Shown here: positions 51,634-62,604 of the stretch, piece by piece | How the letters are laid out: each line of letters opens with the position of its first letter | Numbering within the stretch: position 1 is the first letter of the stretch | From: Methylococcales symbiont of Iophon sp. n. MRB-2018 | GTDB taxonomy: Bacteria; Pseudomonadota; Gammaproteobacteria; Methylococcales; Methylomonadaceae | NCBI GenBank assembly: GCA_003666325.1 | Contig: QPIL01000115.1 | Span: forward strand, 1-64,000 | Direction: 5' to 3' | DNA: 64,000 nt | Made by a program: the position numbers and the translations under genes | The notes under the pieces: generated by a model | Seen by the model: the letters and a program-made list of their open reading frames with translations, nothing else | Told to the model about the DNA's origin: nothing | Databases searched by the model: none

Positions 51634-52857
51634 TTATTTAGTGGCACCGTAATGAGAATCAATATAACGTATAACCAGTTCCTGAAACTCTTCAGCAATT
51701 TTATTCCCCTTTAAAGTGACGGTTTTCTTGCCATCTTCATAAACAGGAGCAACGGGTATTTCACCCGTACCGGGTAAGCTAATTCCTATATTAGCATTTT
51801 TGCTTTCTCCAGGACCATTGACAACACAGCCCATAACAGCGACCTCCATCTCTTCCACACCTTTATATTTTTTCTTCCAAATAGGCATGTGGGAACGTAA
51901 AAAGGATTGAATTTCCTGGGCCAGTTTTTGAAAATAGTCACTGCTTGTTCGTCCACAGCCAGGACAAGCAATAACCATAGGAGTAAATGAGCGAAAGCCC
52001 ATAGTTTGCAACATTTCTTGAGCAACAATGACTTCAGTTGTTCTGACACCGCCAGGTTCTGGGGTTAAAGAAACACGAATGGTATCTCCAATACCTTGTT
52101 GCATTAGTACAGATAAGGCAGCGGAAGATGAAACGATACCTTTAGAGCCCATGCCTGCTTCTGTTAATCCTAAATGTAATGCGTAATCACAGCGTGAGGC
52201 AAGGTCTTGATAAATGCTGATAAGCTCCTGTACGTTACTAATTTTACAAGACAAGATAATTTTATCTTTTCCCAAACCATATTCCTCAGCCTTAGCAGCA
52301 CTTTCTAGTGCAGAAATCACGATAGCTTCACGGGTAATAACAGGTAATTCATCGGGCTTGTCTTTTAATCTGTTTTCATCTAAAAGTCTTGTGAGAACGG
52401 ATTGATCCAGACTCCCCCCATTAACGCCAATACGAACGGGTTTATTGTATTGGCAGGCAAATTCAATCATTTGCTGAAACTGAGGGTCACGATTTTTACC
52501 ACGCCCAACATTGCCCGGATTAATTCTGTATTTTGCCAATATTTCAGCGCATTCGGGATACTTGGCTAAAAGTTTGTGTCCATTAAAATGAAAATCACCG
52601 ATTATAGGAACAGAATAACCTTTTTGTATTAATTGATTGTGAATCTCAGGCACGGCTTTTGCAGCTTCTTCTGTATTGACGGTGACTCTCACTAATTCTG
52701 AACCAGCAATAGAAAGCTCCATTATTTGTTGGACAGATTTAGCAACATCAGCAGTATCCGTGTTAGTCATGGACTGCACAGCAATGGGGGCGCCGCCACC
52801 CACTTGAATATTACCAACCATAACGGGCTGAGTTTGTTTTCTTGGACTAATTGACAT
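51634..52857 (-). CDS. ispG: 4-hydroxy-3-methylbut-2-en-1-yl diphosphate synthase
   Basis: IspG (GcpE) reduces methylerythritol cyclodiphosphate to HMBPP in the non-mevalonate isoprenoid pathway, using a [4Fe-4S] cluster. The 407 residues include [19 protein letters not shown], the cluster ligands in [12 protein letters not shown] and [12 protein letters not shown], and the conserved Glu nearby. In many gammaproteobacteria it sits with hisS and rodZ; here it stands alone. Confidence 0.97.
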   Translation of the reverse strand: MSISPRKQTQPVMVGNIQVGGGAPIAVQSMTNTDTADVAKSVQQIMELSIAGSELVRVTVNTEEAAKAVPEIHNQLIQKGYSVPIIGDFHFNGHKLLAKYPECAEILAKYRINPGNVGRGKNRDPQFQQMIEFACQYNKPVRIGVNGGSLDQSVLTRLLDENRLKDKPDELPVITREAIVISALESAAKAEEYGLGKDKIILSCKISNVQELISIYQDLASRCDYALHLGLTEAGMGSKGIVSSSAALSVLMQQGIGDTIRVSLTPEPGGVRTTEVIVAQEMLQTMGFRSFTPMVIACPGCGRTSSDYFQKLAQEIQSFLRSHMPIWKKKYKGVEEMEVAVMGCVVNGPGESKNANIGISLPGTGEIPVAPVYEDGKKTVTLKGNKIAEEFQELVIRYIDSHYGATK

Positions 52858-53614
52858 GATTTTTTCTAAAGATTATTAACAGTGTTTATTATTTTAAACC
52901 CACTAAGATTTAGCTAATATAAGCAATAATTATACTCCATACGTGTTAAGCAAAGAGTTAAATTATGAGGATAAATTGTTTTTCTAATATTCATCCAGTG
53001 TTCGAGTCTTGGAAACCCCTGATAATGATGCCGAGATAAGCTAGCACAATAAATAAACACTTCGGCTTACGCAGGAATTTATTCACCTTTAAGGCACAGC
53101 ATTAAGGTACAACATTGATGCTGAAAGATTTATTTTTTAAATCTAAAACAACCAATAAAACAGCACAAGGAGCAGCTATGTGTTGGCATAAACTGGCAAT
53201 AACCATTGCCAAAAACAGCAAAATAAACGGTGTCAATAAAATTTCAGAAAGTAGCATTGAATTATTAGCCCACTTATTATTTGTTGTTTAATGCTAATTG
53301 GTCTTTGACCAGTGACAAAAAATATTTCATTAAAAAAACCAATAATAATAAATGATTCTTGTATTTTCATACACTTAGGATTAATTACACGCCTGACTTT
53401 ATGCTATCAAAACATAATCAGTAAAAAGCAAACAACTTTACTATTGACTTTTAGAGAAAAATCATTCAATTTAACACTCTGGAATGGCTATTCCTGTTAA
53501 ATTATTCTTAACCATAAAAAGAACAAAAAAGAAAGCCATCCATTAACTAATATTAGTCTAAAACATAACATAAACCGTATTCTGTCTTGTGGCAGATTAC
53601 TCTGGAGAAAACAT
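52858..53614. other. 757-base spacer upstream of xoxF
   Basis: None of the three repeat families is present. One short ORF (53118-53291) is listed separately with low confidence. The last ~100 bases before xoxF are AT-rich and presumably hold its promoter and leader, but I cannot point to convincing -35 and -10 boxes. CTGGAG 10 bases before the ATG is the xoxF ribosome binding site. Confidence 0.6.
53118..53291 (+). CDS. Possible small protein upstream of xoxF
   Basis: A 57-codon ORF (MLKDLFFKSKTTNK... ending LLAHLLFVV), too short for the supplied track. AAGG lies about ten bases before the ATG. It has no recognisable domain, and the composition (Lys/Asn/Ser rich, hydrophobic end) is also what random AT-rich DNA gives. 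Included only because the spacer is otherwise empty. Confidence 0.2.
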   Translation: MLKDLFFKSKTTNKTAQGAAMCWHKLAITIAKNSKINGVNKISESSIELLAHLLFVV

Positions 53615-55468
53615 ATGAAGAAGCCTTTAAAGAGCTTGCTGCTTGCTTCAACTGTCGCTGCTCTACTTTCTGCACCTGTAGTTTCAACTGCAAACCGTGG
53701 TGTTGAAAGCCTAACCAAAAACCCAGCTAACTGGGCAACTTGGGGTGGTGACTACGCAGGTACTCGTTACAGCAAACTAGATCAAATCAACACTAAAAAC
53801 GTTAAAACCTTACAACCAGCTTGGTCTTTTTCTACGGGTGTACTTCGTGGACACGAAGGTGGTCCATTAGTGATTAATGATATTATCTACATCCACACAC
53901 CTTTTCCCAATACTGTTTACGCTTTAGATCAAGCGACCCAATCAGTAATTTGGGAATACACACCAACAATGGATGCAGATGTAACTATTCCTGTGATGTG
54001 TTGTGACACAGTAAACCGTGGATTAGCTTACGGTGACGGAAAAATATTCCTACAACAATCTGATACCGTTTTAACAGCATTAGATGCTAAAACAGGTCAA
54101 CGTATCTGGAGCGTACAAAACGGAGACCCTAAATTGGGCATGACTAACACTCAAGCACCTTTAGTGGTTAAAGATAAAGTTATCACCGGTATTTCTGGTG
54201 GTGAATTTGGTGTTCGTGGTTTCTTAGCTGCTTATAACATCCGTACCGGTCAACTGGAATGGAAAGGTTACAGCATGGGGCCTGATGGCGATACCCTAAT
54301 CAACCCTAAAAAAACAACCGCTTGGAAAGACGGTAAAGTTCAACCTGTAGGGCCAAACTCAAGTTTAAGCACTTGGGAAGGCGACCAATGGAAAATTGGT
54401 GGTGGTACTACATGGGGCTGGTACAGTTATGACTCAGATTTGAACCTTATATATTATGGTTCTGGTAACCCATCTACTTGGAATCCCACACAACGTCCTG
54501 GTGACAACAAATGGTCTATGTCTTTATGGGCTCGTGATGCCGATACAGGTGAAGCAAAATGGATTTACCAAATGACACCACATGATGAATGGGATTTTGA
54601 TGGTATCAACGAAGTACCTTTAGTTGATCAAAAAATCAAAGGTAAAATGCGTAAAACTCTCGTGCATTTTGATCGTAACGGTTTTGGCTATACATTAGAT
54701 CGTGTTACTGGTGAACTATTAGTTGCTGAAAAATTTGACGCATCAGTTAACTGGGCAACTCACGTTGATATGAAATCAGGTCGTCCACAAGTTGTTCCTG
54801 AAATGAGTACAGAACAAAACGGTGAAGACGTAAACACAGTTGGTGTTTGTCCTGCTGCATTGGGTTCTAAAAACCAACAACCTGTTTCTTACTCCCCACA
54901 AACTAAATTGTTCTACATTTCAGGCAACCACTTATGCATGGAATACGAACCTTTTGAAGTTTCATACACAGCGGGGCAACCATACGTTGGTGCTACTTTA
55001 ACCATGATGCCAGCAGGTGCTGATGTTATCACCGGTAAAAAAGACGGCTCAACTAACTTAGGTCAGTTTACTGCATGGGATGCAACAACAGGTAAAATTA
55101 AATGGTCTAACAAAGAACAATTCTCTGTTTGGTCTGGTTCAGTTGCAACAGCGGGTGGCGTAGTTTTCTACGGCACACTTGAAGGTTACTTGAAAGCAGT
55201 TGATGCTACAACAGGTAAAGAATTGTATAAATTCAAAACACCTTCAGGCATCATTGGTAACGTAAATACTTGGTCTTACAAAGGCAAACAATATATTGGC
55301 GTATTATCAGGTATTGGTGGCTGGGCTGGTATCGGTATCGCTGCTGGCATTGATGACGGTACTGATGCTAGTAATACTGAAGGCTTAGGTGCTGTTGGTG
55401 CATACAGAAGTTTAAGTGCTTTCACCAAATTAGGCGGTACATTCACTGTATTTTCTTTACCAAACTAA
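53615..55468 (+). CDS. xoxF: Lanthanide-dependent PQQ methanol dehydrogenase XoxF
   Basis: XoxF oxidises methanol to formaldehyde or formate in the periplasm with PQQ and a lanthanide. The 617 residues begin with a signal peptide (cleavage near SAPVVSTA). The disulfide-forming vicinal cysteines are C129-C130 ([10 protein letters not shown]). The metal ligands are Glu197 (GGEFG), Asn285 (GSGNPSTWN), catalytic Asp327 and Asp329 in [10 protein letters not shown]; the second Asp, Ala in calcium-type MxaF, marks lanthanide use. A WD-type propeller with repeated W-docking motifs fills the rest. CTGGAG precedes the ATG. Codon use is regular and biased, as for a highly expressed gene. Confidence 0.97.
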   Translation: MKKPLKSLLLASTVAALLSAPVVSTANRGVESLTKNPANWATWGGDYAGTRYSKLDQINTKNVKTLQPAWSFSTGVLRGHEGGPLVINDIIYIHTPFPNTVYALDQATQSVIWEYTPTMDADVTIPVMCCDTVNRGLAYGDGKIFLQQSDTVLTALDAKTGQRIWSVQNGDPKLGMTNTQAPLVVKDKVITGISGGEFGVRGFLAAYNIRTGQLEWKGYSMGPDGDTLINPKKTTAWKDGKVQPVGPNSSLSTWEGDQWKIGGGTTWGWYSYDSDLNLIYYGSGNPSTWNPTQRPGDNKWSMSLWARDADTGEAKWIYQMTPHDEWDFDGINEVPLVDQKIKGKMRKTLVHFDRNGFGYTLDRVTGELLVAEKFDASVNWATHVDMKSGRPQVVPEMSTEQNGEDVNTVGVCPAALGSKNQQPVSYSPQTKLFYISGNHLCMEYEPFEVSYTAGQPYVGATLTMMPAGADVITGKKDGSTNLGQFTAWDATTGKIKWSNKEQFSVWSGSVATAGGVVFYGTLEGYLKAVDATTGKELYKFKTPSGIIGNVNTWSYKGKQYIGVLSGIGGWAGIGIAAGIDDGTDASNTEGLGAVGAYRSLSAFTKLGGTFTVFSLPN

Positions 55469-55501
55469 TTTTGAGTTACTAAAACTTAAATAACAGTCTA
55501 A

Positions 55502-55535
55502 AGCCCTAGTCGATTTATCGACTAGGGCTTTTTAA
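55502..55535 (+). terminator. Strong terminator after xoxF
   Basis: AAGCCCTAGTCGAT-TT-ATCGACTAGGGCTT is a near-perfect stem followed by a T-run, 34 bases after the xoxF stop. It lies between xoxF and xoxJ, so most transcripts should end before xoxJ, giving the abundant enzyme and a scarcer accessory protein. Confidence 0.94.
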
Positions 55536-55616
55536 TGCCTGTGACTTTTAAAAGAACGGCCCTAGTATATCCAGCTTTGTATTATAATTACAATTCAGTC
55601 ATCATCAACTAAGTCA

Positions 55617-56471
55617 ATGAAATCACTCTCTATTCAAAACAAATTACTTTTCACATTATTGTTTGCAAGTTTTTCTTTTAACAGTTTTGCAACTGAAAAA
55701 TTCAGAGTCTGTGCAGACCCTCTCCACCCCCCTTACTCCACAAAAGCAGAAGAGGGTTTTGAAAACAAAATAGCAACATTGTTTGCCAAAGAACTCGGTC
55801 AAGAACTTGAATACTACTGGTTCCCTCAACGTATCGGCTTTATTCGTAATACGCTCAAATCCCAAATAGATAATACTGAGCAATATAAGTGTGATGTAAT
55901 TATGGGTCTTCCGGTGGGTTTTGACTTTGCTAAAACAACAAAACCTTATTATCATTCCAGTTATGTCTTATTGATAGCAAAAGGTCGTGGCTGGGATGAT
56001 ATAACTCAACCCTCTCAATTATCCAATCTTTCTTTGCAAAGAGAAGAATCTCTAAAAATCGCCATGTTTGATCGAGGCCCAGGCACTACATGGCTACAAA
56101 AACAAGGTTTATTGGACCAAGGCATTCCCTATCAAACAATGACAGGTGACGATAAAAACAATGTTGCCATGCAAATAGAAAAAGATTTAAAAGCAGAAAT
56201 AATTGATATGGTCATACTCTGGGGACCTATGGCGGGTCACGTTGTCTCGCAAAGCCCTAAAGACAGTTATCACCTTATCCCCATGCAATCAACCGCTGGT
56301 ATAAAATTTGATTTCTCTATGGCGATGGGCATTCGCTATGGAGACAATAAAAGAAAAGACTTACTCGAAAGACTTATTGAGAAGAATAAAGAAAAGATGC
56401 AAAGGATTATTTCAGAATACAATATCCCTTTATTACCAATCCCTGAGCAAAAAACCAGAGACGATGACTAA
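55617..56471 (+). CDS. xoxJ: Periplasmic XoxJ/MxaJ-like protein
   Basis: A 284-residue periplasmic solute-binding-like protein of the type always found with PQQ alcohol dehydrogenases (quinoprotein-dehydrogenase-associated family). It has a signal peptide (LLFTLLFASFSFNSFA), then EKFRVCADPLHPPYSTKAEEG and the core CDVIMGLPVGFDFAKTTKPYY. XoxJ is thought to help activate XoxF. The cytochrome gene xoxG, which often follows, is not here. The downstream kilobase contains only repeats. Confidence 0.92.
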   Translation: MKSLSIQNKLLFTLLFASFSFNSFATEKFRVCADPLHPPYSTKAEEGFENKIATLFAKELGQELEYYWFPQRIGFIRNTLKSQIDNTEQYKCDVIMGLPVGFDFAKTTKPYYHSSYVLLIAKGRGWDDITQPSQLSNLSLQREESLKIAMFDRGPGTTWLQKQGLLDQGIPYQTMTGDDKNNVAMQIEKDLKAEIIDMVILWGPMAGHVVSQSPKDSYHLIPMQSTAGIKFDFSMAMGIRYGDNKRKDLLERLIEKNKEKMQRIISEYNIPLLPIPEQKTRDDD

Positions 56472-57079
56472 ATTAAACAACATTAACTAAATGAGTTGGG
56501 ACTATGTCATTTTATATGAGCACTCAAATTCCAGTTTTCCATTATTTGGCATAAACCCAAATAGCTGGCTGCCCTCAACATAATTTTGATGATAATTCGA
56601 CATAAATCCCATGTAGAGTATGCGCATTGTATATCCCTCCCCCTTCGGAGAGGGCTTAAAAGCCCTTGCTTGCTGAGGAGGGGAGGGTGGGGAGAATCTA
56701 AATAAACTACTGCATATAAAGTAGATTTTTTTGATTTCCCCTCACCCTCCGGAGAGGGCTTAAAAGCCTACCACCCCTACGTTTTATCAACATGGTATGC
56801 AATACAAGAACATGTAGGCGCGCCCCCACCCACTATTCCTATATTTCCAACAACAGCAAGAACGTAGGGGCGAGTGCCTCTGCTCGCCCGCTCTTCCACT
56901 ATAAAAAACAAAATCCGAGGGAACCTCGCCCGCTATTCCATCTCTAAAGCCTTCCCTTGCTGGGGAGGGGAGGGTGGGGAGGTTCTAAATAAACCACTGT
57001 ATTAATAAAGTATTTATTTTTTTATTTTCCCTCACCTTGACTTATATCATTTTTAAAAATAAACGATATAATCGAGTAC
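56472..57079. repeat. Gene-free spacer with short local duplications
   Basis: Contains GC-richer pieces unlike the surroundings. Two related segments, ggggagggtggggag followed by ctaaataaac and an AT run, occur near 56680 and 56960. A repeated cggagagggcttaaaagcc occurs near 56652 and 56751, and palindromic pieces such as cgtaggggcgag...ctcgcccg lie near 56860-56890. These look like additional dispersed repeat fragments. No ORF is supported. Confidence 0.7.
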
Positions 57080-57387
57080 TTAGCCAACCCTTAAAAACGC
57101 AACAACCATCTGATTTATAACAATAAATTAAACAAAAACCATAGGAAAAACAAGCAGTATTTGGTAAAATAACACCTATTTATTGGTCGTTTTTCTGATA
57201 AAAACATACTAACAAAATCAACCCCAAACAGAACAACTAAACCTCTTTCATTCAGAGTTATTTGTAGAACATAGCATAAGAACCGCGTCACTCCTGCCTG
57301 TTCCAAGCAGGAATCCAGGTATTTAAAACTATATTCCCGATAACAGACTTCGGGAATGACGTATGGTAACAGAGGTTCCAGTTACTT
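57080..57387. repeat. Dispersed ~300-bp element, copy F
   Basis: Full copy from tagccaacccttaaaaacgc to the array. The minus-strand tail frame is present as LQITLNERGLVVLFG but a small deletion shifts the frame after that point, so the ORF at 57115-57306 is a decayed version. The REP-like palindrome attcccgataa with cgggaat follows. Confidence 0.9.
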
Positions 57388-57488
57388 GAGTCCTGAGTCT
57401 TGAGTCTTGAGTCTTGAGTCTTGAGTCTTGAGTCTTGAGTCTTGAGTCTTGAGTCTTGAGTCTTTCGTCTTTAGTCTTTAGTCTTCTT
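57388..57488. repeat. Heptanucleotide tandem array 8
   Basis: About fourteen units, mostly TCTTGAG with TCTTTCG and TCTTTAG at the right end, ending about 12 bases before the malQ stop codon. It directly abuts dispersed element copy F. Confidence 0.93.
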
Positions 57489-57499
57489 TAAGCCGTGAA

Positions 57500-58957
57500 C
57501 TACCTACCAAACAATCTAATTAAATGAGTAAGACGTTTAACCTGCTCTTCAGTTAATTGCTCCCATTCAAAACGCCAAGACCAATTACCTTCAGAGGTGC
57601 CAGGCACATTCATCCTATCTTCCGAGCCCAGCTCTAAAATATCCTGCATAGGAATAATAGCCAAATTAGCCACTGATGCCAAAGCCACACCTATCAGGGT
57701 AAAAGGCATCGCTGTTTGCGAAAATCCTAAATATTCATATATTCGATGTTTCTCATGATCATGCAAGGAGTTAAACCAGCCCAGTGTAGTGTCATTATCA
57801 TGCGTCCCTGAATAAACCACACTATTTTGCACATGATTATGTGGTAAATACACATTATCCGCATTACCATCAAAAGCAAAATGTAGAATTTTCATTCCTG
57901 GCAAATTAAATTCATTCCTTAAATCATCCACTTCTTGAGTAATAACTCCAAGATCTTCCGCCACTAAGGCAATTGAACTACATTCTTTTTTTATCACCTG
58001 AAGAAGCTCCTTACCTGGAGCAGCCACCCACTGTCCATTAATAGCGGTATATTCACTGGCAGGAATCTCCCATGCTGACTCCAGTCCACGAAAATGATCA
58101 ATACGCACAATATCAAATAACTCATCCTGCGTTTTGATTCTATCTATCCACCATCTAAATTGAGTTTTCTGCAAATACTTCCAATCATAATGAGGATTAC
58201 CCCATCGCTGTCCTGTTGCAGAAAAATAATCAGGCGGCACACCAGCAACTACAGACATATCCCCTGATTTATCTAACTTGAAAACCTTCCTATTTGCCCA
58301 GACATCAGAACTGTCATAGGATACAAAAAATGGAATATCACCAAACAACAGTACATTTTTACCCCTCGCATAAGTCCTTAATTCAATCCATTGAGAAAAA
58401 AACACAAACTGCTCATATTTAACATTCTCAATTGATGAATTTAAACGCGATACTGCTTTCTTAATGGCTGCTGGCTTTTTGTTTTTTAAAGGTTCAGGCC
58501 ATTGGTTCCAGCAACTATTTTCAAGCTCTTGTCTCAGCACAAAAAATAAAGAAAAATCATCCAGCCACTCCGCTTTTTCTTTGCAGAACTGTTTAAAGTT
58601 TTTTTTCTCTTGAGAACTTGCGAATTTTTGGAAATCTATAAAGGATTGACTGAGTAAGTCATTTTTACTTAAAACGTCATGCCATTGATCTTGCTCATTG
58701 CTACCCAGCCATCCTTTATCCAGTAACCATTGAATATTGATAAAAGCAGGATTCCCAGCGTGTGCAGAAAGACATTGATAAGGCGACCCATCACTATGTG
58801 GCATTCCCAAGGGTAAGGTTTGCCAAACAGTCACCCCAGAATTATGAAGAAAATCAACAAAGTTATAGGCTTGCTGCCCAAAATCGCCATCGCCTCCTGG
58901 CAAGGAGGATATATGCAGTAATACACCAGCTCTACGGCTGGCTATAGGTGAACTCAT
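57500..58957 (-). CDS. malQ: 4-alpha-glucanotransferase (amylomaltase)
   Basis: MalQ transfers glucan segments between alpha-1,4-glucans and frees glucose, remodelling maltodextrins. The 485-residue bacterial/plant-type (GH77) protein has RRAGVLLHISSLPGGDGDFG at the N-terminus and the catalytic stretches FDIVRIDHFRGLESAWEIP and IALVAEDLGVI. The acid/nucleophile pair and the SGTHDNDTTLGWF segment are present. It overlaps glgC by four bases (ATGA), tying it to glycogen metabolism. Confidence 0.96.
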   Translation of the reverse strand: MSSPIASRRAGVLLHISSLPGGDGDFGQQAYNFVDFLHNSGVTVWQTLPLGMPHSDGSPYQCLSAHAGNPAFINIQWLLDKGWLGSNEQDQWHDVLSKNDLLSQSFIDFQKFASSQEKKNFKQFCKEKAEWLDDFSLFFVLRQELENSCWNQWPEPLKNKKPAAIKKAVSRLNSSIENVKYEQFVFFSQWIELRTYARGKNVLLFGDIPFFVSYDSSDVWANRKVFKLDKSGDMSVVAGVPPDYFSATGQRWGNPHYDWKYLQKTQFRWWIDRIKTQDELFDIVRIDHFRGLESAWEIPASEYTAINGQWVAAPGKELLQVIKKECSSIALVAEDLGVITQEVDDLRNEFNLPGMKILHFAFDGNADNVYLPHNHVQNSVVYSGTHDNDTTLGWFNSLHDHEKHRIYEYLGFSQTAMPFTLIGVALASVANLAIIPMQDILELGSEDRMNVPGTSEGNWSWRFEWEQLTEEQVKRLTHLIRLFGR

Positions 58958-60261
58958 GTTAATTTAATTTCCCCCGGCTTATCTAACCTAATTAAATGTC
59001 TTTGCTGCCCTAACATTTCGGGTGTCACCAGTACCACTCCACCTGAACTCACTTTAAATCGTTTTTCGTCCTCAGCTTTATCTTCACCAATAATTGTACC
59101 TTCAGGAACAAAACAACCTTTTTCGATAATAGCCTTAGTAATCCGACAATTCCTACCGATCACTGCCTCTGGCAAAATAACGGAGTCCTTAACAATCGAA
59201 TATGAATTGACTCGCACATCAGAAAAAAGCAAGGAATGTTTAACTGTTGCACCAGAAACCACACAACCGCCAGAAACCATAGAGTCAACAGCAGAGCCTG
59301 TTCTATCATTATCATCAAAAACAAATTTAGCCGGCGGGTTTTGTGCTTGATAAGTCCAGATAGGCCAATGTTTATCATACAAATTCAATTCAGGATCAAC
59401 ACCAATTAACTCCATATTTGCTGACCAATACGCATCTAATGTACCCACATCACGCCAGTAACTTTGCTCCCCTTGTAAATTCAGGAAAGGATAGGCATTA
59501 ACATTAAAATCATCAATCACTGCTGGAATAATGTCATGACCAAAATCACGTGTAGAGCCATCCGTTTGCGCATCTTTAATTAATTGTTCAATCAAAAACG
59601 CAGTATTAAAGATATAAATACCCATTGATGCTAAGGCAATATCAGCTTTACCAGGCATGGACGGTGGATTTTCTGGCTTTTCCACAAAGGCCTTAACCAT
59701 TCTATTTTTATCAACATGCATAACACCAAACTCCTTGGCCTCCTCCAGTGACACCTCAAGACAACCAATAGTTAAGTCAGCTCCTTGACTTGCATGATCT
59801 GCTAGCATGTGACCATAATCCATTTTGTAAATATGATCACCTGCAAGAATCAACACATGCTTGGAATTTTGGCTTCTCAACATATCAATACTTTGGTAAA
59901 TAGCATCGGCTGTACCTTCATACCAGCCACCACCTTGTGCAGTTTGTTGTGCGGGCATTAAATTAACAAACTCACCAAACTCACCTCTTAAAAATCCCCA
60001 GCCTTGCTGAATATGTTTAATCAGTGGATCGGCCTTATACTGCGTTAAAATACCAATTCTTCGGATACCTGAATTAATACAATTAGATAAAGGAAAATCG
60101 ACAATTCTAAATTTGCCACCAAAAGGAACCGCAGGTTTAGCTCGCCAGTCAGTCATTTGATGCAAACGAGTACCTCGACCCCCTGCTAAAATTAGTGCTA
60201 CAGTACCTCGTGTTAGCTGGCTAACAAAACGATCTTGCGTTGGTTCATTTGAATTTGCCAT
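58954..60261 (-). CDS. glgC: Glucose-1-phosphate adenylyltransferase
   Basis: GlgC makes ADP-glucose for glycogen and is the usual control point of the pathway. The 435 residues have ALILAGGRGTRLHQMTDWRAKPAVPFGGK, the glucose-1-phosphate site VEKPE and the C-terminal left-handed beta-helix. The ORF track starts at 60267, but AGGGG lies only one base before that ATG and seven bases before the ATG at 60261, so MANSNEPTQDRF is preferred. Divergent from glgB. Confidence 0.96.
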   Translation of the reverse strand: MANSNEPTQDRFVSQLTRGTVALILAGGRGTRLHQMTDWRAKPAVPFGGKFRIVDFPLSNCINSGIRRIGILTQYKADPLIKHIQQGWGFLRGEFGEFVNLMPAQQTAQGGGWYEGTADAIYQSIDMLRSQNSKHVLILAGDHIYKMDYGHMLADHASQGADLTIGCLEVSLEEAKEFGVMHVDKNRMVKAFVEKPENPPSMPGKADIALASMGIYIFNTAFLIEQLIKDAQTDGSTRDFGHDIIPAVIDDFNVNAYPFLNLQGEQSYWRDVGTLDAYWSANMELIGVDPELNLYDKHWPIWTYQAQNPPAKFVFDDNDRTGSAVDSMVSGGCVVSGATVKHSLLFSDVRVNSYSIVKDSVILPEAVIGRNCRITKAIIEKGCFVPEGTIIGEDKAEDEKRFKVSSGGVVLVTPEMLGQQRHLIRLDKPGEIKLT

Positions 60262-60429
60262 ATACATTCCCCTGTTAAGTCTTTACCTAAAAGTTACTAT
60301 TGAATATAAATCAAACAGTTCGCAGACAATTGACTCTGCATATTCAATTTATTCAATATTAAAGCTGAAAATTTGTTAAAATCCAGTGCAATCTATTCTA
60401 CTACAAACCACTACTACGGGGCATTGTAA

Positions 60430-62604
60430 ATGACCAATATCGTAAAAACAAACCCATTAGATGCTGATTTTATTAAAATTTCTGAAGCAAAGCACCATGA
60501 TGTATTTGCAATTCTAGGTTGTCATAAAACAGATAAAGTTAGCACAATCACACTGTATCTTCCTTATGCTGAGACAGTTACATTAGGTTCAAAAGGTCCT
60601 GCATTTGAGAGAGTACCTGACTCTGATTTTTTTCAGTATCAAACATCAAAAGATATTTCTGAACACTACCAACTGGTGATAACGGATAAGGAGGGTAATG
60701 ATTCTCTTAACTATGACCCTTATGATTTTGGCACTATTTTACCCGAATTTGACCAACATCTTTTTGCCTCAGGAAATCATTGGAATATCTATAAAAAACT
60801 AGGCTCACACTTACACAAAGAAGATTCAATTAAAGGAGTATATTTTGCAGTTTGGGCACCCAATGCTCAACGTGTCAGTGTTGTAGGGGATTTTAATCAC
60901 TGGGATGGTCGATGTAACCCTATGCGTAGCCTTGGCAGCAGTGGTATCTGGGAAATATTCATTCCCCAACTAAACGAAGGCTGTTGTTATAAGTTTGAAA
61001 TAGTAAACATTCAAACGGGGGAAATCATGGTAAAAACCGACCCCTATGGACAACAATTTGAATTCCGCCCTCAAACAGCCTCTATAGTCGTTGATGAAAC
61101 AAAATACCAATGGCAAGACAGGCATTGGATGGAACATCGTAAAAACCACGACTGGATGCAAGAAGCCATGTCCGTCTATGAAGTCCATCTTGGCTCATGG
61201 CGACGTGATCAGCAAGGTAATTTTATGAGCTACCAACAATTAGCCACTGAATTAGTTGACTATGTAAAAGAAATGGGCTTCACCCATATTGAGTTATTAC
61301 CCATTACCGAGCATCCACTTGATATGTCTTGGGGTTATCAGACCACAGGATATTTTGCCCCCACAAGTCGACATGGCACAGCGGACGATTTTCGTTATTT
61401 TGTTGATATTTGCCACCAAAACAATATTGGTATTATTCTGGACTGGGTACCTGCGCATTTTCCCAAAGATGCCTTTGCACTGGCAAAATTTGATGGCACA
61501 GCACTTTATGAACACCAAGACCCTCGTAAAGGTGAACACCGTGACTGGGGCACATTAATATATAACTACAGCCGCAATGAAGTTAAAAACTTCCTCTTAG
61601 CCAGTGCTAATTTTTGGTTAGAAGAATATCACCTTGACGGGTTAAGAGTAGATGCCGTGGCTTCCATGCTCTACCTAGATTATTCTCGCGAAGAAGGTGA
61701 CTGGGTGCCTAATATGTATGGTGGTAATGAAAATCTGGAAGCCATTGATTTCATGTGCCACATGAACTCGATTACCCATGAGCAACATCCTGGCACAGTT
61801 GTTATTGCAGAAGAATCCACATCATGGCCTCAAGTGACACGCCCAACATGGACAGGTGGCTTAGGCTTTTCCATGAAATGGAATATGGGCTGGATGCACG
61901 ACATGCTGTCATATATGCAACAAGATCCAGTGCATAGAATGCACCATCACGAGCATCTAACTTTTGGCATGTTATACGCATTCTCAGAAAACTTTGTACT
62001 GCCTTTTTCTCACGACGAAGTAGTACACGGCAAAGGCTCCATGCTGAATAAAATGCCAGGTGATGATTGGCAGCGTTTTGCTAACTTACGTCTTTTATAT
62101 ACCTTTATGTTCACCTACCCAGGTAAAAAACTTTTATTTATGGGCTGTGAGTTTGGACAAGGCACCGAGTGGAACTTTAATCAAGCACTAGACTGGTATG
62201 TTTTGGATTATCCATCCCATAACGGTTTAAAAACTCAGATTAAAGACCTGAACAAACTTTACACTAGCCATCGAGCCTTATACCAGCACGACTTTGAAGA
62301 GAAAGGTTTTGAATGGATTGATTGTAATGATGTTAGCCATTCAATCATCAGCTACAGACGTAAAACAGATGAAGAAGAACTTATTGTGATATTAAATTTT
62401 ACCCCTGTCCCTAGGAATAACTACCGTATTGGTGTTCCTGCTGAAGGTAACTACACTGAAATTTTCAATTCAGATTCCAGTTATTATGATGGCAGTAATT
62501 CTGGAAATGGCAGCGTGTGGTCAGAGCCAACAGCATGGATGAACTTACCTCACTCCATCAGCGTGACACTTCCCCCACTAGCTGGTATCGTCTTAAAATT
62601 ATGA
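60430..62604 (+). CDS. glgB: 1,4-alpha-glucan branching enzyme
   Basis: GlgB (GH13) forms the alpha-1,6 branches of glycogen. The 724 residues show N-terminal carbohydrate-binding modules ([22 protein letters not shown]), then the catalytic barrel with [10 protein letters not shown], the nucleophile region [28 protein letters not shown] and [14 protein letters not shown]. Its TGA stop overlaps the glgA start (ATGA), so the two are coupled. The spacer to glgC (168 bases) must contain both promoters. Confidence 0.97.
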   Translation: MTNIVKTNPLDADFIKISEAKHHDVFAILGCHKTDKVSTITLYLPYAETVTLGSKGPAFERVPDSDFFQYQTSKDISEHYQLVITDKEGNDSLNYDPYDFGTILPEFDQHLFASGNHWNIYKKLGSHLHKEDSIKGVYFAVWAPNAQRVSVVGDFNHWDGRCNPMRSLGSSGIWEIFIPQLNEGCCYKFEIVNIQTGEIMVKTDPYGQQFEFRPQTASIVVDETKYQWQDRHWMEHRKNHDWMQEAMSVYEVHLGSWRRDQQGNFMSYQQLATELVDYVKEMGFTHIELLPITEHPLDMSWGYQTTGYFAPTSRHGTADDFRYFVDICHQNNIGIILDWVPAHFPKDAFALAKFDGTALYEHQDPRKGEHRDWGTLIYNYSRNEVKNFLLASANFWLEEYHLDGLRVDAVASMLYLDYSREEGDWVPNMYGGNENLEAIDFMCHMNSITHEQHPGTVVIAEESTSWPQVTRPTWTGGLGFSMKWNMGWMHDMLSYMQQDPVHRMHHHEHLTFGMLYAFSENFVLPFSHDEVVHGKGSMLNKMPGDDWQRFANLRLLYTFMFTYPGKKLLFMGCEFGQGTEWNFNQALDWYVLDYPSHNGLKTQIKDLNKLYTSHRALYQHDFEEKGFEWIDCNDVSHSIISYRRKTDEEELIVILNFTPVPRNNYRIGVPAEGNYTEIFNSDSSYYDGSNSGNGSVWSEPTAWMNLPHSISVTLPPLAGIVLKL

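Noticed and set aside
53312-53500. 62-residue ORF upstream of xoxF
   Set aside because: It begins at a GTG without a ribosome binding site and has no recognisable feature.
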